A DNA stretch of 56,534 nucleotides from an uncultured Muribaculaceae bacterium (GTDB lineage: Bacteria; Bacteroidota; Bacteroidia; Bacteroidales; Muribaculaceae): contig CAJUPZ010000019.1 of NCBI GenBank assembly GCA_910588065.1, forward strand, positions 1 through 56,534, in the 5' to 3' direction. The number at the start of each line of letters is the position of its first letter. Positions within the stretch are counted from its first letter, which is position 1. A model generated the notes under the pieces. The model made no database searches, had not been told where the DNA came from, and saw nothing but the letters and a program-made list of their open reading frames with translations. Shown piece by piece: positions 8,685 through 17,007 of this stretch. A program made the translations under genes and the position numbers.

Positions 8685-10004
8685 TCAGTCATTGCAGGAG
8701 GAGTTGAGGGATGCGAGGAAATCAGCGACGATAAATGTGGAGCCACCTATAAATATTGTATCTTCGGGCGATGCGTCAGCTGCAGCCTGCCGGTAAGCAC
8801 TCTCCACCGTGGGAAACGCCAGGCCTTCGATGCCTTCCGAGCAGGCAATGCCGGCAAGCTCCTGTGAGTCCAGAGCTCTGTTAACAGAGGCTTTCGCAAA
8901 ATAAAAAACAGTATCGCAAATCCCTTTCATCAGTCTGAGCACCCCTCTTATATCTTTGTCGTTGACAAACCCTATGACCATACGCTTGATACCGGGTATT
9001 GCATCCAGACGCGGAGCAAGGAGCTGCCAGCCTCCGGTGTTGTGACCGGTGTCGCACACAGTCAGCGGATTTTTGCCAACTACCATCCACCGGCCTGCGA
9101 GTCCGGTAAGGCCACACACATGCGCAAAACCCTTTGCCACCGCATCGTCCGGAATATCAAATCCGGCTGAGCGCAGCATCTTCACGGCCTCAAGCACTGT
9201 GGCTGCATTGCTGTGCTGCCATTCGCCGCTCAGCTGACCTGCGAAAGAGCCGAAAGTGCGGGTTGTGTAATGCGGAGTGCCCCCTGCATCACCGGCTACG
9301 CTCTCAATCTCGTTCATATCCTGAGCGAATACAACCGGCGCACCGGCCTGCTGCGCGGCCTGTTCAAACACCCCTCTCACCCCACCGGTTGCCTCGCCGA
9401 CAACCACCGGCACACCCGGCTTTATAATGCCGGCCTTTTCCGATGCTATCGCCTCGAGAGTGTCGCCGAGGAACTGGGTGTGATCATAAGATATATTGGT
9501 GATGACGCTAACCACCGGACTTATTATATTGGTGCTGTCAAGCCGGCCGCCGAGTCCTGTCTCAATGACGGCGATATCCACATTGCCGCGCTTGAAAAAC
9601 TCGAAGGCCATTGTCATGGTCAGCTCAAAGAAAGAGGGTCTTACCGGTAAATCCATATCCAGATAGCGGTTTACAAAATCCACCACCTCAGACTCCGGAA
9701 TCATTGCGCCGTCAATTCTCATCCGCTCCCTGAAATCAACAAGGTGGGGCGACGTGTATAGCCCGGTTCTGTAGCCCGCGCTCTGCAGAATAGCGGCGAG
9801 GGTATGAGCCGTAGAGCCTTTGCCGTTTGTGCCGGCGATATGTATTGTGGCATAGCTGCCATGCGGATTGCCGAAAGCGGAATCGAGAGCGCGGGCTGTG
9901 TCCAGCCCCGGCTTATATGCAGCTCCGCCGTCGCGCTGAAACACCGCCAGCTGACCGAACAGAAACTCTGTTGCCTGCTGATATGAGTCGAAATGTTTTT
10001 TCAT
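8685..10004 (-). CDS. folC: bifunctional folylpolyglutamate synthase/dihydrofolate synthase
   Basis: Cytosolic Mur-ligase-fold enzyme (439 aa) that adds glutamate to dihydropteroate or folate using ATP. Motifs: P-loop IAGTNGKGSTAHTLAAIL, the folate/ATP loop YTSPHLVDFRERMRIDG, the metal site VIETGLGGRLDSTN, and the C-terminal domain with VCDTGHNTGGWQ and GFVNDKDI. The start is the ATG at 10004; a TTG one codon earlier is less likely. That ATG overlaps the upstream gene's TGA as TGATG, so folC is the last gene of an operon with the chromate transporter pair. Confidence 0.95.
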   Translation of the reverse strand: MKKHFDSYQQATEFLFGQLAVFQRDGGAAYKPGLDTARALDSAFGNPHGSYATIHIAGTNGKGSTAHTLAAILQSAGYRTGLYTSPHLVDFRERMRIDGAMIPESEVVDFVNRYLDMDLPVRPSFFELTMTMAFEFFKRGNVDIAVIETGLGGRLDSTNIISPVVSVITNISYDHTQFLGDTLEAIASEKAGIIKPGVPVVVGEATGGVRGVFEQAAQQAGAPVVFAQDMNEIESVAGDAGGTPHYTTRTFGSFAGQLSGEWQHSNAATVLEAVKMLRSAGFDIPDDAVAKGFAHVCGLTGLAGRWMVVGKNPLTVCDTGHNTGGWQLLAPRLDAIPGIKRMVIGFVNDKDIRGVLRLMKGICDTVFYFAKASVNRALDSQELAGIACSEGIEGLAFPTVESAYRQAAADASPEDTIFIGGSTFIVADFLASLNSSCND

Positions 10005-10573
10005 CAATATATAAATAATCCGGCTATACCGGCGAGGACAATTACAAGGATGGGATGGATTTTGGTGAAGAACACAATGCAGAATGACACCACGCAGATG
10101 ATGATGCCCGAAACAATATCCTGCGTCTGCTCTCCGAAATTGGCGGCATTCATCAGCAGCAGAGCCGCTGAGGCAATGAGCCCCACCACTACCGGACGCA
10201 GCCCTGTGAACACCCCTTTCACAATGGCGCTCTCTTTATGGCGCATAATGAAATGGCTGGTGTAGACGGTGAGGAAAAAAGAGGGAACCACCACAACAAG
10301 AGTGCACAGCAGCGAGCCCAAAACTCCGAACAGGGGATTTGCAAAGGCCGCAGATGCCTCTCCGGGAGCCACATAGCCTATATATGTTGCCGAATTGATG
10401 CCGATAGGGCCGGGAGTCATCTGCGATATAGCAACTATATCGGTAAACATCTGCTCACTTATCCATCCGGGGCCAACAATCTCACGCTCAATAAGCGCGA
10501 GCATGGCATAGCCGCCACCAAAGCCAAAGAGTCCTATTTTGAGATATGACCATATCAACTTAAGGTAAATCAT
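10004..10573 (-). CDS. chromate transporter, half-size subunit (second of pair)
   Basis: Membrane protein of 189 aa with one CHR domain, half the size of classic ChrA. MIYLKLIWSYLKIGLFGFGGGYAMLALIERE is the typical CHR N-terminus, and SQMTPGPIGINSATYIGY holds the PGP-type family motif. About six membrane helices follow. It overlaps its partner by 4 nt (ATGA), and the two short proteins are expected to form a heterodimer. Substrate is uncertain: short CHR pairs are widespread in gut anaerobes and need not transport chromate. Confidence 0.9.
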   Translation of the reverse strand: MIYLKLIWSYLKIGLFGFGGGYAMLALIEREIVGPGWISEQMFTDIVAISQMTPGPIGINSATYIGYVAPGEASAAFANPLFGVLGSLLCTLVVVVPSFFLTVYTSHFIMRHKESAIVKGVFTGLRPVVVGLIASAALLLMNAANFGEQTQDIVSGIIICVVSFCIVFFTKIHPILVIVLAGIAGLFIY

Positions 10574-11160
10574 TTCTCACCTCCTTTCCTGACAGCTTCC
10601 CTTGTTGACTCAAGATGCTTTCTGAACCACAGGTAGCCACCTACGCCGCCAAGGACAATAAAAAGTATAGGATTTGACACCACCGGGAGCTTTGACCAGA
10701 TGAGCAGAGCAACCACCACAGGAATGGCAACTGTTTTCCACCCTATCCGTGCAGCTTTTGCCGAGGATATGACCGGAGCTATTATAAGAGCCACAACCGC
10801 TGGCCTAATGCCCTTGAAAATCTTGCTCACAGTCTCATTGTTCTTTATCATATCGGGCGTGAGAAACACCGCGATGGCAAGGATTATGAGAAACGACGGC
10901 AATATTGTGCCGAGGGCGGCGCAAACGCTCCCTTTTACTCCTCTGAGCCTGTCACCGACAGCCACGGATATGTTCACAGCCAGAATGCCCGGCAGCGACT
11001 GAGCTACGGCGAGCTGGTCGAGAAACTCCTCACGTTCAAGCCAATGATGCTTGTCTACAATCTCCTTCTCTATAATCGAAATCATGGCCCAGCCTCCACC
11101 AAAGGTAAAGGCCCCGATTTTCATGAAGGTCAGAAATAATTTAAGACAGATATTGTTCAT
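10570..11160 (-). CDS. chromate transporter, half-size subunit (first of pair)
   Basis: CHR-domain membrane protein of 196 aa. MNNICLKLFLTFMKIGAFTFGGGWAM and VAQSLPGILAVNISVAVGDRLRG are the family signatures. The ATG at 11160 is chosen because a promoter -7 box (11170-11177) lies just upstream; a reading frame extending 13 codons further would start before it. The tail (FRKHLESTREAVRKGGEK) is basic. First gene of an operon with the second half-transporter and folC. Confidence 0.9.
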   Translation of the reverse strand: MNNICLKLFLTFMKIGAFTFGGGWAMISIIEKEIVDKHHWLEREEFLDQLAVAQSLPGILAVNISVAVGDRLRGVKGSVCAALGTILPSFLIILAIAVFLTPDMIKNNETVSKIFKGIRPAVVALIIAPVISSAKAARIGWKTVAIPVVVALLIWSKLPVVSNPILFIVLGGVGGYLWFRKHLESTREAVRKGGEK

Positions 11161-11169
11161 AAGTGGCTG

Positions 11170-11177
11170 CAAAATTA
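11170..11177 (-). promoter_or_regulatory. -7 promoter element for the chromate transporter-folC operon
   Basis: TAATTTTG on the minus strand, about 9 nt upstream of the start codon at 11160. This predicts a leader of only a few bases. No convincing -33 box is seen. Confidence 0.55.
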
Positions 11178-11226
11178 CTAAAAATCCGCTTGCCATCACC
11201 TTACAAACCTATATTTCACGCACGGC

Positions 11227-11802
11227 TTATTGCTCGGGGAAGTAGGGGGACACTTTGCGCAGCCAGCGTTCGCGGTCTATCTGCGTGCCGTATTCGGAGT
11301 ATAGTCCGTTGAAGCGTTCTTCAAACTCGCGGCGCAGACGCCCCGTTGTGGGCATCTCCTCAGTGGGGTGTGCGCGCCACCAGTCGGTAATCTGCAGGGC
11401 GAGCTCGCCTGCAAGGTCGGCATCGATGTATTTGAAGGGAGATAGCCCGCGGGCATCGCGGGCAAATCTTGCAAAACGCTCATTTTCAATTCGCTGCTGC
11501 AGGTCGGTAGGAGGTATCTGCGGGAGTACGCCGGGGATGGCGGGAGCTTTTTGGGAGGATTGAGCTTTTTGGGCTTTTTGGGCGGCGCGGTCGGCTGCGC
11601 GTTTGAGCCTCTTGGCTTCGCGGGCGTCATAGTCAGCCTTGATTGTGGCGAACACCTCAGCTGCCTGAGGGTCAGCGATTTCAGTGATGTAGCCGTTGAC
11701 GATGTAGGCGAGTACGGCTTCGAGGACGATGAGTTTGATTGCCTGAGGCAGCGCAAGGGTAGCGATGACCCATTCGGCGCGGAGTGTGATGTTTTTCTTC
11801 AT
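11227..11802 (-). CDS. hypothetical protein, DUF6291-like
   Basis: Predicted 191-aa soluble protein. The N-terminal segment (RAEWVIATLALPQAIKLIVLEAVLAY, then IKADYDAREAKR) resembles the helical DUF6291-type domain of small Bacteroidota proteins, often near mobile elements. A basic, alanine/glutamine-rich low-complexity linker follows (about residues 65-95), and then a conserved-looking C-terminal part with WWRAHPTEEMPTTGRLRREFEERF. The ATG at 11802 is chosen because a promoter box lies at 11823-11830; a longer frame would start upstream of it. Function unknown. It stands alone next to a repeat field. Confidence 0.7.
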   Translation of the reverse strand: MKKNITLRAEWVIATLALPQAIKLIVLEAVLAYIVNGYITEIADPQAAEVFATIKADYDAREAKRLKRAADRAAQKAQKAQSSQKAPAIPGVLPQIPPTDLQQRIENERFARFARDARGLSPFKYIDADLAGELALQITDWWRAHPTEEMPTTGRLRREFEERFNGLYSEYGTQIDRERWLRKVSPYFPEQ

Positions 11803-11822
11803 ATTGATAAAGTTTGATGGTG

Positions 11823-11830
11823 CAAAGGTA
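11823..11830 (-). promoter_or_regulatory. -7 promoter element for the DUF6291-like gene
   Basis: TACCTTTG on the minus strand matches TAnnTTTG and gives a leader of about 17-20 nt to the ATG at 11802. No good -33 box. Confidence 0.5.
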
Positions 11831-11873
11831 GTATGCGGATTGGTCGGATTTATGCGAATTTGCACATTTGAGT

Positions 11874-12487
11874 TGTTAGTTGTTAGTTTTTAGTTGTTAG
11901 TTGGGGTGTAGGGACATGCCTTTGGCATGTAAAACCCTGAAATTAAAGGGCCTCGGCGAGGCCTGAGCGCCCGGAGGGTGCGATGTCATGGATATCCCCA
12001 GCACGAGCGCATAGCGCGAGGCCTGGGGGAGGAGAGAGAGCCCCTCTTGTCTGAGCCTCGCGAGAGGCGATGTCATTGAAATCAGGGGCGTATACCATGA
12101 CATCGCATCTCCGATGCTCCCTGTCTAACTTTGCCGTCTATCCCCAGGCCTCGCGCTGCGCGCTCGTGCTGGGGTTTCTGACGGCATCGCGCATCCTGCG
12201 CTCAGACGTCTCCGACGCCACGTTAGAGGGGGCGATTTCTCGCGACCGCGCTCGCCGCGGGTCTTTTTTTGGGGGATGCGCTAACGTGTGGTCTCGCTGC
12301 GCTCCACCACACGCCATTATCCGGCCACCCACTCACCGCGGGTGGGGGTTACCAAAAGTCTGTTTAATAATATGTGTGGCACCTCCGGCACCATCTGCGT
12401 ATATGGTTGATAATCCACACACTACGTGTGCGGTTAACAAAATAACCGCACCCTCCGGGCGCTTGGGCTCGCGGAGGGTGCGATATG
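11874..12487. repeat. mosaic intergenic repeat field 1
   Basis: A 600-nt non-coding stretch made of short modules that recur elsewhere in the window. It opens with repeated TTAGTTG units (11874-11903). Next are GCCTCGGCGAGGC palindromes (about 11949), and a pair of oppositely oriented CCCAGCACGAGCGC / GCGCTCGTGCTGGG blocks (about 11997 and 12160). A block at 12234-12352 matches 55010-55129, and a hairpin module at about 12374-12442 is shared with 38632-38700, 54860-54929 and 56425-56484. Open frames inside it are products of the repeats, not genes. Confidence 0.8.
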
Positions 12488-12501
12488 TTTAAGCGGGTGT
12501 A

Positions 12502-13932
12502 TCAGAGGGAGTTGAGGAGGTCGAGCTTGCCGTCTGCTATCAGCTTGAGAATCAGCTCACCGAAAAGGGTGTTTTGCCATGCGAACCATGAGCGGGTAAA
12601 GTCGGTTGAGTCGTCGACGTTAAAGCTCTCGTGCATGAATCCGGTGCCGGCATCTGTGTCCATGAGCATCTTTATGCAGCGCGCAATCTCCTGATCATCA
12701 GTCGATGTGAATGCTTTCATCATAATGCTCATAGGCCATGCCATGGAGTAGCCTACATGAGGTCCACCGATACCTTCGCCATCCTTGCCGGAGAAGAAAT
12801 AGGGGTTTGAGCGACTCCACACAAGCTTCCGTGTGTTTTGGTAAACAGGGTCGTCAAGGTCGACATCGCCGAGATACGGCATAGCAAGCAGCGAGGGCAC
12901 ATTGGCATCGTCCATGAGCAGATGGTTTCCGAAGCCGTCAACCTCATAGGCGTACACCTTGCCAAACTCAGGATGGTTGTAGACGGCATATTTCTGCAGG
13001 GCGTCATGCACCTCATCAGCGAGGTCGGTGCATTGCTTTGCACGCTCCTCATCGGAATTGACGGCAGATAGAATCTCGGCCATCTTTCGCAGCGAGGTCA
13101 CGGCAAAGAAATTGGAGGGCACCAGATACTGCAAGGTTGTTGCATCATCGCTTGGGCGGAAGCATGAAACGATAAGACCGCAGCCGCTCACCGGCGCGCC
13201 CCACCCTACATTATTGAGGGTGTCGAGAGCTCTGTCGGTCTTGCGCAGGAATCGGTATGGGCCTTTGGGGTCATCCTTACGCTGCTGCTGCCGGAATGTC
13301 GCAAGAATCAGATCGACCGCCTTAAGCCAGTTGTCGTCAAAAACAGAAGTGTCACCGGTGCGCTTCCAGTACTCGTAAGCGAGCCTCACCGGGTAGCAGA
13401 GCGAGTCAATCTCCCATTTGCGTTCATATACCTCGGGCACCATCTTTGTGAAATCGCTCTGCCATTCTCCACCTTTTGGGCCGTCATTGAAGGCGTTGGC
13501 ATAGGGGTCTATCATTATGCATTTTAGCTGACGGCGGATAGTGCCGGCAATCATCTTCTTCAGATTTTCGTCGCTGTTGACAAACTGCACATACGGCCAC
13601 ACCTGCGCGGCAGAATCGCGCAGCCACATTGCGTGTATGTCGCCTGTAATCACAAAGGTATCCGGCTTTCCGTCCCCGGCTTCCTCTGTGAAAAACACAG
13701 TGGTGTCGAGGGTATTGGGGAAGCAGTTTTCAAACATGGCTGCCAGCTTTGGATTCTTGAGCATGGCCTTGACGCGGGTCACCTGATCGTCAACAGCCTT
13801 TGATCTGAACAGTCTCTCAGCCACCGGAGGGCGCGAACCTGACACGGCAGTGTTGTCGGCCGGACACTCGTGGGCAAAAGCAGAGGCTGATATACATATT
13901 GCCGACGCTGCAGCAAGCACGAAAAATTTCAT
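12502..13932 (-). CDS. secreted glycoside hydrolase family 125 (exo-alpha-1,6-mannosidase-like)
   Basis: Predicted exported glycosidase, 476 aa. The start at 13932 gives a clear signal peptide (MKFFVLAAASAICISASAFA, cleavage near HEC); longer in-frame starts add an implausible arginine-rich leader inside leuB. GH125 features: FVITGDIHAMWLRDSAAQVWPYV, CSGKDGEG-like SGKDGEGIGGPHVGYSMAWPMSIMM, and MHESFNVDDSTDFTRSWFAWQNTLFGELIL. Family members release alpha-1,6-mannose from yeast or host N-glycans, in the periplasm here. It starts 16 nt after leuB on the same strand with no visible promoter or terminator between, an unexpected partner for the leucine genes. Confidence 0.88.
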   Translation of the reverse strand: MKFFVLAAASAICISASAFAHECPADNTAVSGSRPPVAERLFRSKAVDDQVTRVKAMLKNPKLAAMFENCFPNTLDTTVFFTEEAGDGKPDTFVITGDIHAMWLRDSAAQVWPYVQFVNSDENLKKMIAGTIRRQLKCIMIDPYANAFNDGPKGGEWQSDFTKMVPEVYERKWEIDSLCYPVRLAYEYWKRTGDTSVFDDNWLKAVDLILATFRQQQRKDDPKGPYRFLRKTDRALDTLNNVGWGAPVSGCGLIVSCFRPSDDATTLQYLVPSNFFAVTSLRKMAEILSAVNSDEERAKQCTDLADEVHDALQKYAVYNHPEFGKVYAYEVDGFGNHLLMDDANVPSLLAMPYLGDVDLDDPVYQNTRKLVWSRSNPYFFSGKDGEGIGGPHVGYSMAWPMSIMMKAFTSTDDQEIARCIKMLMDTDAGTGFMHESFNVDDSTDFTRSWFAWQNTLFGELILKLIADGKLDLLNSL

Positions 13933-13948
13933 GGTATTATAATGATTA

Positions 13949-15010
13949 TTAATGATTTGAGATATAGTTTGCAATCCATTGGCCCACAGCCTGTGTGCCA
14001 TACGGCTCCTTGCCTTCCACCTGAATGTCAGGAGTGCGCACAAAGCTGTCGAGCGAAGCGTCAACCGCCTGACGCACAGCGGCAGCCTCATCGGCAAGGT
14101 TGAAATAGTCAAACAGCATGGCTACTGAAAGAATCTGTGCCACAGGGTTGGCTATATCCTTTCCGGCAGCCTGCGGCCAGGAGCCGTGAATCGGTTCGAA
14201 CACCGGGGTGTTCTCGCCGGTGCTTGCCGAAGGGAGCAATCCCATAGAGCCGGTGATTACACTGCCCTCGTCGGTGAGGATGTCGCCGAATGTGTTTTCA
14301 GTCACCATCACGTCAAAGAAGCGTGGCTCCTGAATCATGCGCATGGCGGCGTTGTCGACATACATATAGTCGGTTGTGACATCCGGATATTCAGGAGCCA
14401 TCTCCTGAGCTATCTTGCGCCACAGGCGGCTGGATGCGAGCACATTGGCTTTGTCAACCACTGTGAGATGACGGCGGCGGCGACGAGCGTAGCCGAAAGC
14501 CACACGCAGTATGCGTTCGATTTCGGGGCGTGTGTAGGCGCAAGTGTCGTATGCGCGGTCGTCGCTCTCAAACTTTTCGCCGAAGTACATTCCGCCTGTG
14601 AGCTCACGGATGCAGATGAAATCGGCACCCTCCACCAGCTCGGGCCTCAGCGGCGATTTGTGCAGCAGACATCCGAAGGTCTCGACCGGACGGATGTTGG
14701 CGAACAGCCCGAGTTTCTTGCGCATGGCAAGCAATCCCTGCTCGGGGCGCACCTTTGCCTGCGGGTTGTTGTCAAACCTCAGGTCGCCGACAGCGGAGAA
14801 GAGCACCGCATCCGCGGCCATACATATATCGTAAGTTTCATCGGGAAAGGGATTTCCGGTAGCATCAATCGCGGCTGCCCCGACAAGAGCGGGCACAAAG
14901 GTTGCCTCATGTCCGAACTTTGAGCACACGGCTTGCATCACCATCACCCCGGCGCGGGAGATTTCGGGGCCGATACCATCGCCGGCCAACACGGCTATAT
15001 TCAGTTTCAT
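13949..15010 (-). CDS. leuB: 3-isopropylmalate dehydrogenase
   Basis: NAD-dependent oxidative decarboxylation of 3-isopropylmalate, the third step of leucine synthesis. Of 353 aa, the usual size. Motifs: AGDGIGPEI at the N-terminus, RPVETF, the substrate-binding IRELTGGMYFGEK, the YVDNAAMRMIQEPRFFDVMVTENTFGDILTDEGSVITGSMGLLPSAS metal/NAD block, and EPIHGSWPQAAGKDIANP. Starts inside the leuD stop (ATGA overlap), so translation is probably coupled. Confidence 0.97.
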   Translation of the reverse strand: MKLNIAVLAGDGIGPEISRAGVMVMQAVCSKFGHEATFVPALVGAAAIDATGNPFPDETYDICMAADAVLFSAVGDLRFDNNPQAKVRPEQGLLAMRKKLGLFANIRPVETFGCLLHKSPLRPELVEGADFICIRELTGGMYFGEKFESDDRAYDTCAYTRPEIERILRVAFGYARRRRRHLTVVDKANVLASSRLWRKIAQEMAPEYPDVTTDYMYVDNAAMRMIQEPRFFDVMVTENTFGDILTDEGSVITGSMGLLPSASTGENTPVFEPIHGSWPQAAGKDIANPVAQILSVAMLFDYFNLADEAAAVRQAVDASLDSFVRTPDIQVEGKEPYGTQAVGQWIANYISNH

Positions 15011-15603
15011 AATGTTGATTTGTTTGATTCCCAGGCTTCAATGTCGCTTTTGTGGGCGAGCAGATAGCCAATATCGTCAAGGCCTTCTGTAAGGCACTGT
15101 TTTTTGTAAGGATTTATCTCAAAGGATTCAGAGCGTCCCGTAGCAAGGTTTGTAACGGTCTGCGCGGGGAGGTCCACCTTCACTTCTGTAGCAGGATTTG
15201 CCTCGATGGAAGCGAACAGCTCTGCGAGGAAACCGGGGGATACCACAACCGGCAGCACAAAATTATTGAGTTCGTTATTCTTGTGGATATCAGCGAAAAA
15301 GCTGGAAATAACCACTCTGAAACCATAGTCGGCTATTGCCCATGCGGCATGTTCGCGGGATGAACCGCAACCGAAATTTTTGCCGGCAACGAGAATGCAG
15401 CCGGAATATGCGGGGTTGTTGAGCGGGAAGTCAGCCACCGGAGCACCGTCGGCATCATAACGCCAGTCTCTGAACAGATTTTCGCCGAAACCGTCACGCG
15501 AAGTCGCTTTCAGGAATCTTGCGGGTATAATCTGGTCGGTATCTATGTTCTCCATCGGCAGGGGCACGCAGCACGACTGCACTATATCAAATTTTCTATT
15601 CAT
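15007..15603 (-). CDS. leuD: 3-isopropylmalate dehydratase small subunit
   Basis: Small subunit of isopropylmalate isomerase, 198 aa. Family signatures: PLPMENIDTDQIIPARFLK and LVAGKNFGCGSSREHAAWAIADYGFRVVISSFFADI, the swivel-domain loop that contributes to the active site. Pairs with leuC, which ends 9 nt upstream, and overlaps leuB by 4 nt. Confidence 0.97.
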   Translation of the reverse strand: MNRKFDIVQSCCVPLPMENIDTDQIIPARFLKATSRDGFGENLFRDWRYDADGAPVADFPLNNPAYSGCILVAGKNFGCGSSREHAAWAIADYGFRVVISSFFADIHKNNELNNFVLPVVVSPGFLAELFASIEANPATEVKVDLPAQTVTNLATGRSESFEINPYKKQCLTEGLDDIGYLLAHKSDIEAWESNKSTL

Positions 15604-15612
15604 AAGCGTGAG

Positions 15613-17001
15613 TCATTTGCGTGGGTCTGTTATAACACCTGTCACAGCGGCAGCGGCTGCCACGAGCGGACCTGCGAGGACAGTTCTCGCTCCCGGCCCC
15701 TGACGCCCTTCAAAATTGCGGTTTGAGGTTGACACGGCGAGCTTGCCGGGGGGGACCTTGTCGTCATTCATGGCAAGGCATGCCGAGCATCCGGGCTGAC
15801 GCAGCTCAAACCCTGCCTTCTCGAGAATCCGGTCTATGCCCTCGGCCTTTATCTGCCTGACAACCGCCCATGAGCCGGGCACGAGCCATGCAGTGACGCC
15901 GGGGGCTTTTTTCTTGCCTTTGACATAATCGGCAAAGGCTCTGAAATCCTCTATACGGCCATTTGTGCAGCTGCCGAGGAACACATAATCGACGGGGGTG
16001 CCGACAAGGCTCTGCCCTGATTTGAAGCCCATATAATCGAGTGCTTTTTCAAAGGATGCGCGAGCGGCGGGGTCGGCCGGCGCAGCCGGCACAGTCTCCG
16101 ATATGCCAATGCCCATGCCGGGGTTTGTGCCGAATGTGAGCCGCGGCTCGATATCAGCGGCGTTGAAGGTCACTTCGCGGTCAAAGACGGCGTCATCATC
16201 AGAAGGGAGAGTGCGCCAGTAAGAAACAGCCTTATCCCATTCCTCGCCTTCGGGAGCATATTCGCGCCCCTTCAGGTAAGCAAAGGTGGTGTCGTCAGGA
16301 GCGATAAGCCCCCCGCGCGCGCCCATTTCAATAGACAGGTTGCACAGAGTCATGCGCTGCTCCATGTTCAGGGCACGTATGGCCTCGCCGGCATACTCCA
16401 CAAAGTATCCGGTAGCTCCGCCGGTGGTCATTTTTGCAATGAGATAGAGGGCGATATCCTTTGCGGTGACTCCCGGAGCGAGGGTGCCGTCCACCGTTAT
16501 TCGCATGGTTTTGGGACGGGGCTGGAGGATGCACTGCGTAGCGAGCACCATCTCCACCTCCGAAGTGCCTATGCCGAAAGCAATTGCCCCGACAGCGCCG
16601 TGGGTTGAGGTGTGGCTGTCGCCGCACACAATGGTAGCACCGGGTAGAGTGAGGCCGTTCTCGGGTCCCATGACATGGATTATGCCGTTCTTCTCATGGC
16701 CGATGCCGAATATTGTAAGACCGAACTCGGCGGCGTTGCTGGCCAGGGTCTCAACCTGATTGCGCGACACGGGGTCGGCTATCGGAGCCTCCTGATTGAG
16801 GGTGGGGATATTATGGTCAGGCGAGCAGATTGTCCGCTCCGGACGAAAGACCTTCAGCCCCCTGCTTTTGAGCCCCGCGAATGCCTGCGGGCTTGTGACC
16901 TCATGGCAATAGTGTCGGTCGATATACAGCTGGGTCGGCCCCCCGGGGATGTCAGACACAGTGTGGGCATCCCAAATTTTGTCGAAAAGAGTTTTTGCCA
17001 T
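15613..17001 (-). CDS. leuC: 3-isopropylmalate dehydratase large subunit
   Basis: Aconitase-family [4Fe-4S] subunit of isopropylmalate isomerase, 462 aa. TLFDKIWDAHTV opens the protein; CGDSHTSTHGAVGAIAFGIGTSEVEMVLATQ is the aconitase signature. The cluster cysteines are visible in GSCTNGR and GCSACLAMN. Active with LeuD from the next gene. Six bases separate it from leuA. Confidence 0.97.
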   Translation of the reverse strand: MAKTLFDKIWDAHTVSDIPGGPTQLYIDRHYCHEVTSPQAFAGLKSRGLKVFRPERTICSPDHNIPTLNQEAPIADPVSRNQVETLASNAAEFGLTIFGIGHEKNGIIHVMGPENGLTLPGATIVCGDSHTSTHGAVGAIAFGIGTSEVEMVLATQCILQPRPKTMRITVDGTLAPGVTAKDIALYLIAKMTTGGATGYFVEYAGEAIRALNMEQRMTLCNLSIEMGARGGLIAPDDTTFAYLKGREYAPEGEEWDKAVSYWRTLPSDDDAVFDREVTFNAADIEPRLTFGTNPGMGIGISETVPAAPADPAARASFEKALDYMGFKSGQSLVGTPVDYVFLGSCTNGRIEDFRAFADYVKGKKKAPGVTAWLVPGSWAVVRQIKAEGIDRILEKAGFELRQPGCSACLAMNDDKVPPGKLAVSTSNRNFEGRQGPGARTVLAGPLVAAAAAVTGVITDPRK

Positions 17002-17007
17002 AGCCTA

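Noticed and set aside
11874..12487. CRISPR array
   Set aside because: The repeats are of unequal length, irregularly spaced, and oriented both ways, with no constant spacer size and no cas genes nearby.
12070..12492. Frame of 140 codons in repeat field 1, similar to one at 54847-55206
   Set aside because: The similarity comes from the DNA repeats; the frames differ in length and reading phase and encode basic, proline-rich nonsense.
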